Positions 1-9,754 are shown, numbered from the stretch's first letter. The stretch is 64,000 nt of DNA from Klebsiella variicola (GCF_000828055.2 NZ_CP010523.2:1240001-1304000), one strand, 5' to 3'. Notes: generated by a model from the sequence alone, not told the origin. Made by a program: numbers and translations.

Positions 1-602
1 TTTTCCAGATCCAGGACCGACAGCAGCATATCCTGGTTGCGCCGGGAGATTTGTGAACGGGATTCATTCACAATCGTGCGCAGTTCATCTTTGCTCAAAG
101 CACTGCTGATGACGGTATCGGTGCGGATGCCCATCATGCGCATCAGCATGCGGGTGATGGTATTCAGCAGCCACACCAGCGGCATCATCAGCACCTGCAG
201 GGGCGCCAGCAGGAAGCTGCTGGGGTAGGCGACCTTTTCCGGATAGAGCGCGGCGATGGTCTTCGGCAGTACCTCGGCAAATACCAGTACCACAAAGGTG
301 AGCACGCCAGTGGCGATCGCGACGCCGGCGTCGCCGTACAGGCGCATGCCGACGATGGTGCCCAGCGCCGAGGCGAGAATGTTGACGAGGTTATTGCCGA
401 TGAGCACGAGGCTAATCAGGCGGTCCGGCTTGCGCAGCAGCTTCTCCACGCGCTTGGCGGGGCGGTTGCCTTGTTTCGCCATATGACGCAGCCGATAGCG
501 GTTCAGCGTCATCATGCCGGTTTCGGAGCCGGAGAAATAGGCAGAGATAATCACCATGACGATCAGCGTTATGATCAGCGTGGTGGTGGAGATATGTTCC
601 AC
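1..602 (-). CDS. yfjD: CNNM/CorC-type membrane transporter YfjD, N-terminal part (cut by window edge)
   Basis: The minus-strand frame opens with GTG at 602 and stays open to the window edge, giving the first 200 or so residues of a protein that is a little over 400 long in relatives. The N-terminus (MEHISTTTLI after the start) and a run of hydrophobic segments match the CNNM membrane domain of the CorB/CorC/YfjD family; the CBS and CorC_HlyC domains would lie beyond the edge. Family members are inner-membrane proteins linked to Mg/Co efflux. AAGGA lies about 8 bases upstream of the GTG. ypjD ends 20 bases upstream on the same strand, so the two are probably co-transcribed. The transported ion is not visible from sequence. 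Confidence 0.9.
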   Translation of the reverse strand, partial: MEHISTTTLIITLIVMVIISAYFSGSETGMMTLNRYRLRHMAKQGNRPAKRVEKLLRKPDRLISLVLIGNNLVNILASALGTIVGMRLYGDAGVAIATGVLTFVVLVFAEVLPKTIAALYPEKVAYPSSFLLAPLQVLMMPLVWLLNTITRMLMRMMGIRTDTVISSALSKDELRTIVNESRSQISRRNQDMLLSVLDLE

Positions 603-621
603 GTAGGATTCCTTAAAAGAC

Positions 622-1413
622 TTAGCTCACGAACTGCTGCAGCACGCGGCTACCAAAATAGGCCAGCGTCAGCAGACCGGCGCCAGCGACGCTGAACCAG
701 ACCACGCGACGTCCGCGCCACCCTTCATGATAGTGGCCCCACAGCAGAACGATATAGACGAACCACGCAATAATCGACAGCACCGCTTTATCAATGTTTT
801 CGCTGCTGAACAGATTGTGCATATAGAACAGGCCGCTGCACAGCGTCAGGGTCAGTAGCACCACGCCGACCTGAGTGATGTGGAACATTTTGCGCTCGAT
901 GCTCATCAGCGGCGGCATTTCGCTGCTGAAGGCCAGCTTTTTATTCTTTAACTGGTAGTCGATCCACGCCAGCTGCAGCGCATACAGCGCGGCGATGATC
1001 AGCGTGGCGTACGAGAAGAGCGACAGGCCGATATGCACCAGCATCCCCGGGGTGGTTTCCAGGTGGGTGATATATTCGTTAGGCACGAAAGTGGCGAAGG
1101 CCAGATTGATCAGCGCGAAGGCATAGACGATAGGCAACAGCAGCCAGCCGCGATTGCGCGAGGCCACGATAGTCATCACCGTACAGATCATCAGGCTGAC
1201 CAGCGACCCGACGTTCAGTAAGCTGAGGTTTTGCCCGCTCTCGCCGCCGGGGAATATCCGTGCTTCCAGCGCAAAAGCATGGCAGATCAACGCGATAGTC
1301 GCAGATAAAATCGCCATTCGCCGCCAGCTGCTGTTTTTTTGCAGCAAGCCGGGGATAATCAGCGCGAGGCTGACGGAGTAGGCGACAAGGGCGAGTAGAG
1401 CAAAAACAGGCAT
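622..1413 (-). CDS. ypjD: Cytochrome c assembly (CcsA-like) inner-membrane protein YpjD
   Basis: A 263-residue polytopic membrane protein with about eight hydrophobic segments and the motif WGHYHEGWRGRR near the C-terminus, typical of the cytochrome c assembly/CcsA-like family. The start is placed at MPVFALLALV (1413), because the upstream extension to 1491 is not hydrophobic in the expected way and overlaps the divergent ffh promoter region; 263 residues equals the E. coli length. It precedes yfjD on the same strand and is divergent from ffh. No biochemical role is established in enterics; a link to haem or metal handling is only a family inference. Confidence 0.93.
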   Translation of the reverse strand: MPVFALLALVAYSVSLALIIPGLLQKNSSWRRMAILSATIALICHAFALEARIFPGGESGQNLSLLNVGSLVSLMICTVMTIVASRNRGWLLLPIVYAFALINLAFATFVPNEYITHLETTPGMLVHIGLSLFSYATLIIAALYALQLAWIDYQLKNKKLAFSSEMPPLMSIERKMFHITQVGVVLLTLTLCSGLFYMHNLFSSENIDKAVLSIIAWFVYIVLLWGHYHEGWRGRRVVWFSVAGAGLLTLAYFGSRVLQQFVS

Positions 1414-1576
1414 AGGTGTCGGCTGTTGGCTAAATAAGAAAGAGAAGCAGTATAACGTCAGCAGGCCTCTGCTCCAACCGTTGCAGCACATTCAGATTGA
1501 TGTCGTGTTATACTCCGCCACATTCGTTTTGTGTGTCGCTGCGGCGACCGACCGTTTCCACCTCAGGCGAGAGACA

Positions 1577-2941
1577 ATGTTTGATAATTTAACCGATCGT
1601 TTGTCGCGTACGCTGCGCAACATTAGCGGCCGCGGACGCCTTACAGAAGACAATATTAAAGACACCCTGCGCGAAGTGCGCATGGCGCTGCTGGAAGCGG
1701 ACGTTGCGCTTCCGGTGGTTCGTGATTTCATCAGCCGCGTGAAAGAGAGCGCGGTCGGCCATGAAGTCAATAAAAGCCTGACCCCGGGTCAGGAGTTCGT
1801 CAAAATCGTCCGCAACGAGCTGGTGGCGGCGATGGGCGAAGAGAACCAGACGCTCGACCTGGCCGCGCAGCCGCCGGCCGTGGTGCTGATGGCGGGTCTG
1901 CAGGGTGCCGGTAAAACGACCAGCGTCGGTAAGCTGGGGAAATTCCTGCGCGAGAAGCACAAGAAGAAAGTGCTGGTCGTTTCCGCGGACGTTTACCGCC
2001 CGGCGGCGATCAAACAGCTGGAAACCCTGGCCGAGCAGGTCGGCGTCGATTTCTTCCCGTCTGACGTCGGCCAGAAGCCGGTTGATATCGTCAACGCGGC
2101 GCTGAAAGAAGCGAAACTCAAATTCTACGACGTGCTGCTGGTGGATACCGCCGGTCGTCTGCACGTTGACGAAGCGATGATGGACGAAATCAAGCACGTC
2201 CACGCCGCCATTAACCCGGTTGAAACCCTGTTCGTCGTCGATGCGATGACCGGTCAGGATGCGGCGAATACCGCGAAGGCCTTTAACGAAGCGCTGCCGC
2301 TGACCGGCGTGGTGCTGACTAAAGTGGACGGCGACGCCCGCGGCGGCGCGGCGCTGTCGATTCGCCATATTACCGGCAAACCGATTAAATTCCTCGGCGT
2401 CGGCGAGAAAACCGAAGCGCTGGAGCCGTTCCATCCGGACCGCGTCGCTTCCCGCATCCTCGGCATGGGCGACGTGCTGTCGCTGATCGAAGATATCGAG
2501 AGCAAAGTTGACCGCGCGCAGGCCGAGAAGCTGGCCTCCAAACTGAAGAAAGGCGACGGTTTCGATCTGACGGACTTCCTTGAGCAGCTGCGTCAGATGA
2601 AAAACATGGGCGGCATGGCCAGCCTGATGGGCAAGCTGCCGGGTATGGGCCAGATCCCGGACAACGTGAAAGCGCAGATGGACGACAAAGTGCTGGTGCG
2701 TATGGAAGCCATCATCAACTCGATGACCCTGAAAGAGCGCGCCAAACCGGAAATCATCAAAGGTTCACGTAAGCGCCGTATCGCCGCCGGCTGCGGGATG
2801 CAGGTGCAGGATGTGAACCGTCTGCTCAAGCAGTTCGACGACATGCAGCGCATGATGAAGAAGATGAAGTCGAAAGGCGGCATGATGAAGATGATGCGCG
2901 GGATGAAAGGGATGATGCCGCCAGGCTTCCCGGGCCGCTAA
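1577..2941 (+). CDS. ffh: Signal recognition particle GTPase Ffh (SRP54)
   Basis: The protein part of the signal recognition particle: it binds 4.5S RNA and signal sequences of nascent inner-membrane proteins and delivers ribosomes to FtsY. The 454 residues show the N domain (1-90), the GTPase G domain with P-loop GLQGAGKTT (107-115), DTAGR (190-194) and TKVD (248-251), and a Met-rich M domain whose C-terminus is packed with Met and Lys (for example MMKKMKSKGGMMKMM). The start is the ATG at 1577 after GGCGAGAGACA; the frame is open 32 codons further up, but conserved homology begins at MFDNLTDRLS. Divergent from ypjD. Confidence 0.98.
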   Translation: MFDNLTDRLSRTLRNISGRGRLTEDNIKDTLREVRMALLEADVALPVVRDFISRVKESAVGHEVNKSLTPGQEFVKIVRNELVAAMGEENQTLDLAAQPPAVVLMAGLQGAGKTTSVGKLGKFLREKHKKKVLVVSADVYRPAAIKQLETLAEQVGVDFFPSDVGQKPVDIVNAALKEAKLKFYDVLLVDTAGRLHVDEAMMDEIKHVHAAINPVETLFVVDAMTGQDAANTAKAFNEALPLTGVVLTKVDGDARGGAALSIRHITGKPIKFLGVGEKTEALEPFHPDRVASRILGMGDVLSLIEDIESKVDRAQAEKLASKLKKGDGFDLTDFLEQLRQMKNMGGMASLMGKLPGMGQIPDNVKAQMDDKVLVRMEAIINSMTLKERAKPEIIKGSRKRRIAAGCGMQVQDVNRLLKQFDDMQRMMKKMKSKGGMMKMMRGMKGMMPPGFPGR

Positions 2942-3066
2942 TACGCGTCATAATTCAAGCCGCAGATGCGTTGGCTGCGTTCGTTCACCCCGGTCACGTA
3001 CTTGTGTACGCTCCCGGGGATTTACTCACTTGCCGCCTTCCTGCAACTCGAATTATTTAGCGTATA
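2942..3066. repeat. Enterobacterial intergenic palindromic repeat (ERIC-like) between ffh and rpsP
   Basis: The left arm, containing ATAATTCAAGCCGCAG, and the right arm, containing CTGCAACTCGAATTAT, are imperfect inverted complements. The centre holds a second inverted pair around CGTACTTGTGTACG. Size (about 125 bp), symmetry and intergenic position resemble enterobacterial mobile palindromes such as ERIC; I cannot assign the subfamily without a search. If transcribed from ffh it would fold into one long hairpin. Confidence 0.65.
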
Positions 3067-3076
3067 TAGTTTTGAA

Positions 3077-3428
<352 letters not shown>

Positions 3429-3446
3429 TCTGTCACGGTGGTCATG

Positions 3447-3995
3447 ATGAGCAAGCAACACACCGCACAAGCACCTGTTGATCCGATCGTATTGGGGAAA
3501 ATGGGTTCTTCCTACGGTATCCGTGGTTGGCTCAGAGTGTTTTCCTCCACCGAAGACGCCGAAAGCATTTTTGACTATCAGCCCTGGTTAATCCAGAAGG
3601 CGGGTCAGTGGCAGGTTGTTGAGCTGGAAGGCTGGCGCCACCACAATCAGGACATCATCATCAAGCTGAAAGGCGTTGACGATCGTGATGCCGCGAATCT
3701 ACTGACTAATTGCGAAATTATCGTGGATTCATCGCAGTTGCCGGAGCTGGAAGAGGGTGACTACTACTGGAAAGACCTGATGGGCTGCCAGGTAGTGACA
3801 ACGGAAGGCTATAGCCTCGGTAAAGTCATTGATATGATGGAAACCGGGTCTAATGACGTACTCGTCATCAAGGCAAACCTGAAAGATGCATTTGGCATCA
3901 AGGAGCGGTTGGTTCCGTTCCTCGATGGGCAGGTTATCAAGAAAGTCGATCTCACTACGCGTACTATCGAAGTAGATTGGGATCCTGGTTTTTAA
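3447..3995 (+). CDS. rimM: Ribosome maturation factor RimM
   Basis: A 182-residue assembly factor for the 30S head, which binds uS19 and helps 16S processing. The N-terminal RimM domain ([20 protein letters not shown]) and the C-terminal PRC-barrel part ([13 protein letters not shown] onward, ending EVDWDPGF) are both intact. The start at MSKQHTAQ (3447) gives the usual enteric length; in-frame GTG and ATG codons at 3438 and 3444 would add only three residues, so the start is uncertain by a few codons. It lies between rpsP and trmD in the same operon. Confidence 0.96.
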   Translation: MSKQHTAQAPVDPIVLGKMGSSYGIRGWLRVFSSTEDAESIFDYQPWLIQKAGQWQVVELEGWRHHNQDIIIKLKGVDDRDAANLLTNCEIIVDSSQLPELEEGDYYWKDLMGCQVVTTEGYSLGKVIDMMETGSNDVLVIKANLKDAFGIKERLVPFLDGQVIKKVDLTTRTIEVDWDPGF

Positions 3996-4026
3996 ATTCT
4001 CCGGATAAACGGTAAAAGACGGCGCT

Positions 4027-4794
4027 ATGTGGATTGGCATAATTAGCCTGTTTCCTGAAATGTTCCGCGCAATTACCGATTACGGGGTAACTGGCCGGGC
4101 AGTAAAAAATGGCCTGCTGAGCATCGAAAGCTGGAGTCCTCGCGACTTCGCTCATGACCGGCACCGTACCGTGGACGATCGTCCTTACGGCGGCGGACCG
4201 GGGATGCTAATGATGGTGCAACCTTTACGGGATGCTATTCATGCAGCAAAAGCCGCGGCAGGTGAAGGCGCGAAGGTGATTTATCTGTCACCTCAGGGAC
4301 GCAAGCTTGATCAAGCGGGCGTCAGCGAACTGGCAACGAATCAGAAACTGATTCTGGTGTGCGGTCGCTACGAAGGGATAGACGAGCGCGTAATCCAAAC
4401 CGAAATTGACGAAGAATGGTCAATCGGCGATTACGTTCTCAGCGGTGGTGAGTTACCGGCAATGACGCTGATTGACTCCGTTTCCCGGTTCATTCCGGGA
4501 GTACTGGGCCATGAAGCTTCGGCAACGGAAGATTCCTTTGCTGATGGGTTGCTGGATTGCCCGCACTATACCCGTCCTGAAGTGTTAGAAGAGATGGAAG
4601 TACCGCCAGTATTGCTGTCGGGAAACCATGCTGAGATACGTCGCTGGCGTCTGAAGCAGTCGCTGGGCCGCACCTGGCTTAGAAGACCTGAACTTCTGGA
4701 AAACCTGGCTCTGACTGAAGAGCAAGCAAAGTTGCTGGCGCAGTTCAAAAGCGAACACGCGCAACAGCAGCATAAACATGATGGGCAGGCGTGA
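4027..4794 (+). CDS. trmD: tRNA (guanine37-N1)-methyltransferase TrmD
   Basis: Methylates G37 next to the anticodon using S-adenosylmethionine, which prevents +1 frameshifting. The 255 residues carry the SPOUT trefoil-knot motifs: YLSPQGRKL (86-94), [11 protein letters not shown] (112-122) and [12 protein letters not shown] (131-142); RPYGGGPGM (52-60) is also conserved. Third gene of the ribosomal operon, 31 bases after rimM and 39 before rplS. Confidence 0.98.
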   Translation: MWIGIISLFPEMFRAITDYGVTGRAVKNGLLSIESWSPRDFAHDRHRTVDDRPYGGGPGMLMMVQPLRDAIHAAKAAAGEGAKVIYLSPQGRKLDQAGVSELATNQKLILVCGRYEGIDERVIQTEIDEEWSIGDYVLSGGELPAMTLIDSVSRFIPGVLGHEASATEDSFADGLLDCPHYTRPEVLEEMEVPPVLLSGNHAEIRRWRLKQSLGRTWLRRPELLENLALTEEQAKLLAQFKSEHAQQQHKHDGQA

Positions 4795-4830
4795 GCCCCC
4801 AATATCAGTTTACCCAGGATAAGAGATTAA

Positions 4831-5181
<351 letters not shown>

Positions 5182-5208
5182 GATTCGCTTTCGCGACATC
5201 CTGACAGA

Positions 5209-5238
5209 AGGGCTGGCCAGATGGCTGGCCCTTTTTTT
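5209..5238 (+). terminator. Rho-independent terminator of the rpsP operon
   Basis: A 10-bp stem (AGGGCTGGCC / GGCTGGCCCT, two G-U pairs) with loop AGAT is followed by seven T residues, 28 bases after the rplS stop. Confidence 0.92.
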
Positions 5239-5260
5239 ATCTTTGTTGTAACCATCGTGA

Positions 5261-5275
5261 TGTAAATCATTTACA
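5261..5275. promoter_or_regulatory. Perfect 7-1-7 palindrome upstream of the DUF2946 gene (Fur-like operator candidate)
   Basis: TGTAAAT-C-ATTTACA is a perfect 7-1-7 inverted repeat 25 bases before the GTG start of the next gene. The geometry equals the Fur 7-1-7 model (TGATAAT-n-ATTATCA), with five of seven positions shared per half-site. It is not a TyrR box, because the arms TGTAAA/TTTACA are 3, not 6, bases apart. The binding protein is inferred only. Confidence 0.45.
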
Positions 5276-5299
5276 ATACGCCCTCTATTCGGAGGGGCG

Positions 5300-5758
5300 G
5301 TGGTCAGCAACAGTTTCCAGCAAACGACACCTAAACGGCGAGCCGCCTGGCTGGCACTGTTGGCGATCCTGTTGATCGTCGTGGCCCCCCTGATCTCCAT
5401 CTCCCTGCAAAAAGACCCCATGAGCGCCATGCCCGGCATGCACCACGCCATGATGATGGACAGCTCGTCCGCGAGCATGGCGCAAATGCCCGACCACGAG
5501 ATGGCGATGATGTATAGCACAGACGGCGCCATGCATACCGGACACGAACTGCCGCTGGACCATGCCGAAGCGTGTGGCTATTGCGTGCTGTTAGCCCATG
5601 TCCCGGGGCTGCTTTTCGCGCTGGCGCTGTTCGTCGCCATACTCCTGCGGCGCATTCGCCTGCCGGTTTCTCGCCCGGTATTAAAACACTGGCACTACTT
5701 CCCCTGGCTCTACCCTGAAACCCGCGCCCCGCCGCGGCTGTCTGCTTTTTCCCTTTAA
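5300..5758 (+). CDS. DUF2946-family Met/His-rich membrane protein
   Basis: A 152-residue protein with two hydrophobic segments (about 16-35 and 97-116). Between them is a loop very rich in Met and His (41-88, for example MPGMHHAMMM, HEMAMM, HTGHE, DHAE) followed by the Cys pair CGYC (92-95), characteristic of DUF2946 proteins. The GTG start at 5300 has GGAGGGG 4-9 bases upstream. Met/His clusters of this type bind copper in other proteins, so a role in copper (or iron) handling at the membrane is an inference. It is followed 56 bases later by the PepSY gene and probably forms an operon with it. I do not recall it at this locus in E. coli K-12, where rplS adjoins yfiB. Confidence 0.82.
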   Translation: MVSNSFQQTTPKRRAAWLALLAILLIVVAPLISISLQKDPMSAMPGMHHAMMMDSSSASMAQMPDHEMAMMYSTDGAMHTGHELPLDHAEACGYCVLLAHVPGLLFALALFVAILLRRIRLPVSRPVLKHWHYFPWLYPETRAPPRLSAFSL

Positions 5759-5814
5759 TAAAAATCAATCTGCGCACGGCGCAATAACCTCTTTTGCTTT
5801 AAAAAAGGAAGAGT

Positions 5815-7182
5815 ATGACAACCTGCACCTCGCGCGCGGCATGGTTAAACCTGCTGCGTCGCCTCCATTTTTACATCGGACTGTTTATCGGGCCGTTTAT
5901 CTTTGTCGCTGCCCTGACCGGCACGCTGTACGTGGCGACGCCGCAGCTGGAAAACTGGCTCTATCACGACGCGCTGCATGGCCTTGCCGACGGGGCCCCG
6001 CAGCCGCTCAGCGCCCAGATTGCAGTGGCGGAAGAAGCGACCCAGGGTAATCTGCGGCTACTGGCGGTGCGGCCGGCCCCCGCGATGGGGGAGACCACCC
6101 GGATTATGTTTGTTGACCCGAGCCTGGGCGAGTCAGAATCCCGGGCCATTTTCGTCGATCCGATCTCGCTACGGGTGAAGGGCGATATGACGGTCTACGG
6201 TACCAGCGGCATCCTGCCGCTGCGCCAGTGGATTGATTATGCGCATCGTTCGCTGCTGCTGGGCGACAGCGGGAGGTTATACAGCGAACTGGCTGCCTCA
6301 TGGATGTGGGTTGCCGCGCTGGGTGGCATTGCCCTGTGGGCGATGACACGTCCAAAACGGCGGATCAATAACGTCCTGCAGAATCATCGTCGGTTGCACG
6401 TGACGCTGGGCTGGGGCTTACTGCTGGGCATGCTGCTCTTCTCCGCCACCGGCCTGACCTGGTCGCAATGGGCTGGCGGTAATGTGGATAAAATGCGGGC
6501 GGCTTTCGGCTGGTGGACGCCGCAGGTGAATACCCTGCTGCACGGTGAGGCGCCGATGGCGCACGATCCCCACGCCGGGCATCATATGGACGGGATGGCC
6601 ATGCAGCATCAGTCAGTGCTGCAGCCAGCGCAGTTTGACCTGGTGCTGGCGGTGGCCCGTCAGGCGGGGCTGAACGCCAGCCGGCTGGAGATCCGTCCGC
6701 CGGTTTCGAAGGAACGTGCCTGGACGGTAAATGAGATCGACCGCCGCTGGCCGACGCAGGTGGACGCGGTGGCGATCGATGGCGCCACGATGCAGGTGGT
6801 GGATCGCACCCGGTTCGCCGACTTCCCGCTGATGGCGAAGCTCACCCGCTGGGGCGTCGATTTCCACATGGGGGTCCTCTTTGGTCTGGCGAATCAGTTG
6901 CTGCTGGTAGGGTTCGGCTGCGCGCTGTGCGTCACCATCGGCGTGGGCTACCGGCTGTGGTGGATCCGCCGTCCGCCTCAGGCGGTCTGGGATCCGGCGC
7001 ATTCGCTGCTGCAGGCATGGCTGTCGCTCGCCTGGCCTGCCCGTGGGCTGGTACTGGGGATAGCGTTAGCCCTGGGTCTGGCCATGCCATTGATGGGGGC
7101 AAGTCTGGTGCTGTTCATTGCCGTTGACTACCTGCGCTGGCGCGCGGCAACGGCAATGAGGATGGCGAAGTCCAGCGATTAA
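5815..7182 (+). CDS. PepSY-associated transmembrane protein (PiuB-like)
   Basis: 455 residues with TM1 at 18-40, TM2 around 160-177, TM3 around 194-214 and a C-terminal hydrophobic block (about 352-384 and 408-437). PepSY-like periplasmic stretches lie between them. The order fits the PepSY_TM (PiuB) family, often found beside siderophore or copper receptors and thought to act in metal reduction or uptake. A periplasmic loop at 243-265 is His/Met-rich (H243, M248, H250, H253, H256, H257, M258, M261, M263, H265), echoing the partner gene. Start ATG 5815 follows AAAAAGGAAGAGT. It ends 8 bases before the convergent yfiB stop, with no clear terminator. Substrate unknown. Confidence 0.85.
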   Translation: MTTCTSRAAWLNLLRRLHFYIGLFIGPFIFVAALTGTLYVATPQLENWLYHDALHGLADGAPQPLSAQIAVAEEATQGNLRLLAVRPAPAMGETTRIMFVDPSLGESESRAIFVDPISLRVKGDMTVYGTSGILPLRQWIDYAHRSLLLGDSGRLYSELAASWMWVAALGGIALWAMTRPKRRINNVLQNHRRLHVTLGWGLLLGMLLFSATGLTWSQWAGGNVDKMRAAFGWWTPQVNTLLHGEAPMAHDPHAGHHMDGMAMQHQSVLQPAQFDLVLAVARQAGLNASRLEIRPPVSKERAWTVNEIDRRWPTQVDAVAIDGATMQVVDRTRFADFPLMAKLTRWGVDFHMGVLFGLANQLLLVGFGCALCVTIGVGYRLWWIRRPPQAVWDPAHSLLQAWLSLAWPARGLVLGIALALGLAMPLMGASLVLFIAVDYLRWRAATAMRMAKSSD

Positions 7183-7190
7183 GCGAAGGC

Positions 7191-7673
7191 TTACGGCGTG
7201 CTGATGACCACCGTGACCCGGCGGTTTTCAGCGCGCCCGGCCGCCGTGTCGTTGCTGGCGATCGGGTATTTCTTGCCAAGGCCGCGGGTGACTAAATGAC
7301 TGCGCGGGACATGGGCGCCTTCCGCCCAGGCATCGGCTACGCTATTGGCGCGCTTAAGCGACAGGGCTTCGTTATAGCTATCCTCACCGTAATTATCGGT
7401 GTGGCCTTCAAGGCGGCTATGGGTGATCCCGGTCGCCGCCAGCCGCGAGGCCATCGTGGTGATCTGCTGGCGGCTGTCGGGACGTAGTCGGTAGTCATTC
7501 TTGTCAAACAGGATGCTATCGGATAAGCCCAGGGACCAATCGCCATTGCTTTCAGTGAAGCCGTAAGATTTCATCGCCGCCACCTGCTCGGGGGTAAATT
7601 TTCCCTGAGGAGCCTGGCAACCTGTCAAAAGCGCCGCCGCCATCAGGGCGGGGACGAAATATTTTCTGAGCAT
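7191..7673 (-). CDS. yfiB: OmpA-like peptidoglycan-binding lipoprotein YfiB
   Basis: 160 residues with a lipoprotein signal ending ALLTGC (lipidated C19) and a C-terminal OmpA-like peptidoglycan-binding domain (RLEGHTDNYGEDSYNEALSLKRA). In the YfiBNR system, YfiB in the outer membrane sequesters periplasmic YfiR and so frees the cyclase YfiN. Last gene of yfiR-yfiN-yfiB; its start lies 13 bases after the yfiN stop. Confidence 0.94.
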   Translation of the reverse strand: MLRKYFVPALMAAALLTGCQAPQGKFTPEQVAAMKSYGFTESNGDWSLGLSDSILFDKNDYRLRPDSRQQITTMASRLAATGITHSRLEGHTDNYGEDSYNEALSLKRANSVADAWAEGAHVPRSHLVTRGLGKKYPIASNDTAAGRAENRRVTVVISTP

Positions 7674-7686
7674 AATGAGTCCTTTA

Positions 7687-8910
7687 TTATTTCAGCGTCT
7701 GCTGGATACGTTGGTTTTTCATGCGATACATATTCTGATCGGCAAGTTCTTGCAGTGATTCCGCGGTGGCGTGCTCCCACGCCAGGGCATAACCGACGCT
7801 CAGCGAGAGCGTGGCGCTATGGCCATTGTGCAGGTTGAATGGCGGAAGAAATTGTTCCGACAGCGCCTGGCACAGAGCCTGCACTTCGGCTTCCGAGCGC
7901 ACCTCACGCAGCAGAACGGCAAACTCATCGCCGCCGAGACGCCATGCCAGATGGCGTTTTCCGGCGAAGGCCATCAGGCGGCTGGCGACCTCCGTCAGCA
8001 CTTTATCGCCTGCCGCGTGCCCCCAGTTGTCATTGATCAGCTTGAAGTTATCGCCGTCAAGAAACAGTAATGCCGAGGTCTGGTGATCCACCTCGTTCTT
8101 CATCAGTTCGGCGAGCGCGTTGCGAAAGGCGGCGCGGTTAGCCAGGCCGGTCAGCGGGTCATGTAGCGAGCTACGCAACAGCTGGGCATTCTTGGCCTGC
8201 AGCTGGCGCTGCCAGTCCTCCATCTCCCCCAGCAGGCTGTTAAAGTCCTGGGCGAAAAGATGGAATTCCTCAATACGCTCCTCGGGCACCCGACGTGAGA
8301 AATGACGGTTTTCACGAATATCGTGCACAACCTCGGTGATGCTCTGCAGGGCGGTGACGATCCCCCGGTGCAGGGAGTGGGTCAGCAGCAGGGCAATGAA
8401 CGAGGCGAGCAGAATGCTGCCGGTCAGTACCAGAATCGAGATACCGAGAAAGTGGCTGATCAGTTCATCAAGCGCGGTCAGTCGCAGCTCGCCGATTTGT
8501 TTGCCCTGGTGCCAGATGGGCTGCACCGTGGGCTCCGGAAACAGCCATTGACTGATAAGGCCGCTCACTTGTTCTTTGTTGGCCAGCGGTTCATGGCGCC
8601 ATGCGGCGAAGTGCTGCTTCTGGCCGTTGAGCACAATCGCCTGGGAAATCTGCCCTTGCTTCCCCAGCGAAGCGAGGGTCTCCTCCGCCGCCGCGCTATC
8701 GCCAAACACCAGGGCGGCTTCGAGGCTGCGACCCATGGTCGCGGCAGTGAGCTCTAGATTTTTCTGCGCGTACTGCTTGAGCGTGAAGATTGAGGCTGTG
8801 CTTAGCAGCAGCCAGACCAGCGTCATGGAGATCACCACGCTTATCACGCTAATTCGACGAAGCGCGCGTTTAAATGTCGGGCGCGCGGTCTGTGAAAAGT
8901 CCTTATTCAT
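7687..8910 (-). CDS. yfiN: Membrane diguanylate cyclase YfiN (DgcN)
   Basis: Makes cyclic di-GMP and is repressed by periplasmic YfiR. The 407 residues show two TM segments (about 21-43 and 155-176) bracketing a periplasmic PAS-like domain (CHASE8 type), a HAMP linker (about 177-225), and a GGDEF domain with intact GGDEF (326-330) and [10 protein letters not shown] metal/base site. No RxxD inhibitory site precedes GGDEF. The start at MNKDF (8910) overlaps the yfiR stop by 8 bases, implying translational coupling; an in-frame ATG at 8928 would add six residues. Activation would favour cellulose or fimbria-type biofilm. Confidence 0.95.
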   Translation of the reverse strand: MNKDFSQTARPTFKRALRRISVISVVISMTLVWLLLSTASIFTLKQYAQKNLELTAATMGRSLEAALVFGDSAAAEETLASLGKQGQISQAIVLNGQKQHFAAWRHEPLANKEQVSGLISQWLFPEPTVQPIWHQGKQIGELRLTALDELISHFLGISILVLTGSILLASFIALLLTHSLHRGIVTALQSITEVVHDIRENRHFSRRVPEERIEEFHLFAQDFNSLLGEMEDWQRQLQAKNAQLLRSSLHDPLTGLANRAAFRNALAELMKNEVDHQTSALLFLDGDNFKLINDNWGHAAGDKVLTEVASRLMAFAGKRHLAWRLGGDEFAVLLREVRSEAEVQALCQALSEQFLPPFNLHNGHSATLSLSVGYALAWEHATAESLQELADQNMYRMKNQRIQQTLK

Positions 8911-9412
8911 GTGGTTTTTTCCGGGCAAGCATCAGGACGTCCGGGTTAACCCGGACCCCGCTGTGCGTCAGAACGTCCAGATTAACGGAGAAGCGGACCC
9001 TGTCGTCGTTGATGATCAGGCAAAACGCGCTACCAATGGAGCAATCCGTATTTTGTTCTGCGATGAGTAAAAGCGGCTTCGGGCCATAGCGGCGAGTTAA
9101 TTCCGACTGTTGGGTCGGCGATTCGCTGCCAAAATAAAAACCATCGCAGGTTGTTTTTAACGCTTCTTCACGATTACGTACTATCACCGGTTGATAGGGC
9201 AAGGCATCCGGATCTTCATGAGCCAGGCTATGGGTGAAGCGTGATGAGGCAAAAATGCACAGCTTCGGCGCCCCTGTTAATGCCGGCCAACGGGTGTAGG
9301 TCACGATCCCGGAAACAATAGCGCGAACATGTTCTGAAGGTCCGGCAGCAAAAACAGGAGATACCGCGATGAGAAAAAATACAGTCAATAAAAGACGGTG
9401 TAATACTGTCAT
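8903..9412 (-). CDS. yfiR: Periplasmic repressor of diguanylate cyclase, YfiR
   Basis: A secreted protein of about 169 residues with signal peptide [20 protein letters not shown], followed by the YfiR domain ([13 protein letters not shown]) and paired Cys ([15 protein letters not shown]). YfiR binds the periplasmic domain of YfiN and blocks c-di-GMP synthesis; redox state of its disulfides and capture by YfiB relieve this. The start at 9412 is preferred because GGAAG lies just upstream; an ATG at 9436 in frame would add eight residues. First gene of the operon, divergent from aroF. Confidence 0.92.
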   Translation of the reverse strand: MTVLHRLLLTVFFLIAVSPVFAAGPSEHVRAIVSGIVTYTRWPALTGAPKLCIFASSRFTHSLAHEDPDALPYQPVIVRNREEALKTTCDGFYFGSESPTQQSELTRRYGPKPLLLIAEQNTDCSIGSAFCLIINDDRVRFSVNLDVLTHSGVRVNPDVLMLARKKPHE

Positions 9413-9589
9413 TAACGCTTCCGTCAAATTCGCCATAGCGCGGGAAAAGCCGCTGCCGATGCCCGGCGCAGAATACCACTGTTAACAAAACCCGTCATTA
9501 CATGCGCCCTTTGCTTTGGGACAAATCTCACCAGGATTTTTCGTAATCGCGATCGCGATAGCGCGCAAGTTTGCTGTGAATTTTGGTTG

Positions 9590-9607
9590 TGTAAACATTT
9601 TTGTACG
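9590..9607. promoter_or_regulatory. Weak TyrR box upstream of aroF
   Basis: TGTAAA-N6-TGTACG matches the TyrR consensus TGTAAA-N6-TTTACA at all but two positions. It lies 53 bp (centre to centre) upstream of the stronger box, as expected for cooperative TyrR repression of aroF-tyrA. The rest of the interval 9413-9754 shows no gene. Confidence 0.6.
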
Positions 9608-9642
9608 AATTTTGTTGAGTTAAGTGGCAATTAATTTGTTGG

Positions 9643-9660
9643 TGTAAATTAAATTTTACG
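9643..9660. promoter_or_regulatory. Strong TyrR box upstream of aroF
   Basis: TGTAAA-TTAAAT-TTTACG matches TGTAAA-N6-TTTACA with one mismatch and directly precedes the likely -35 element of aroF. Tyrosine-bound TyrR is known to repress aroF-tyrA in enterics. Confidence 0.82.
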
Positions 9661-9669
9661 GAATATGGA

Positions 9670-9697
9670 TTGAATTCTTTACTTTGTGTGGTATCGT
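9670..9697 (+). promoter_or_regulatory. aroF promoter
   Basis: TTGAAT (9670-9675) and TATCGT (9692-9697) are 16 bp apart, just downstream of the TyrR box, and give a leader of about 50 bases before the aroF ATG. Confidence 0.6.
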
Positions 9698-9754
9698 TAC
9701 GCCATGCCCGCTGAGGCACCCTTTATCGCAAACGAGCTACACAGGATCGCAATC

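Noticed and set aside
5261-5275. Reading the palindrome upstream of the DUF2946 gene as a TyrR box
   Set aside because: Arms TGTAAA and TTTACA are 3 bases apart; TyrR needs 6.
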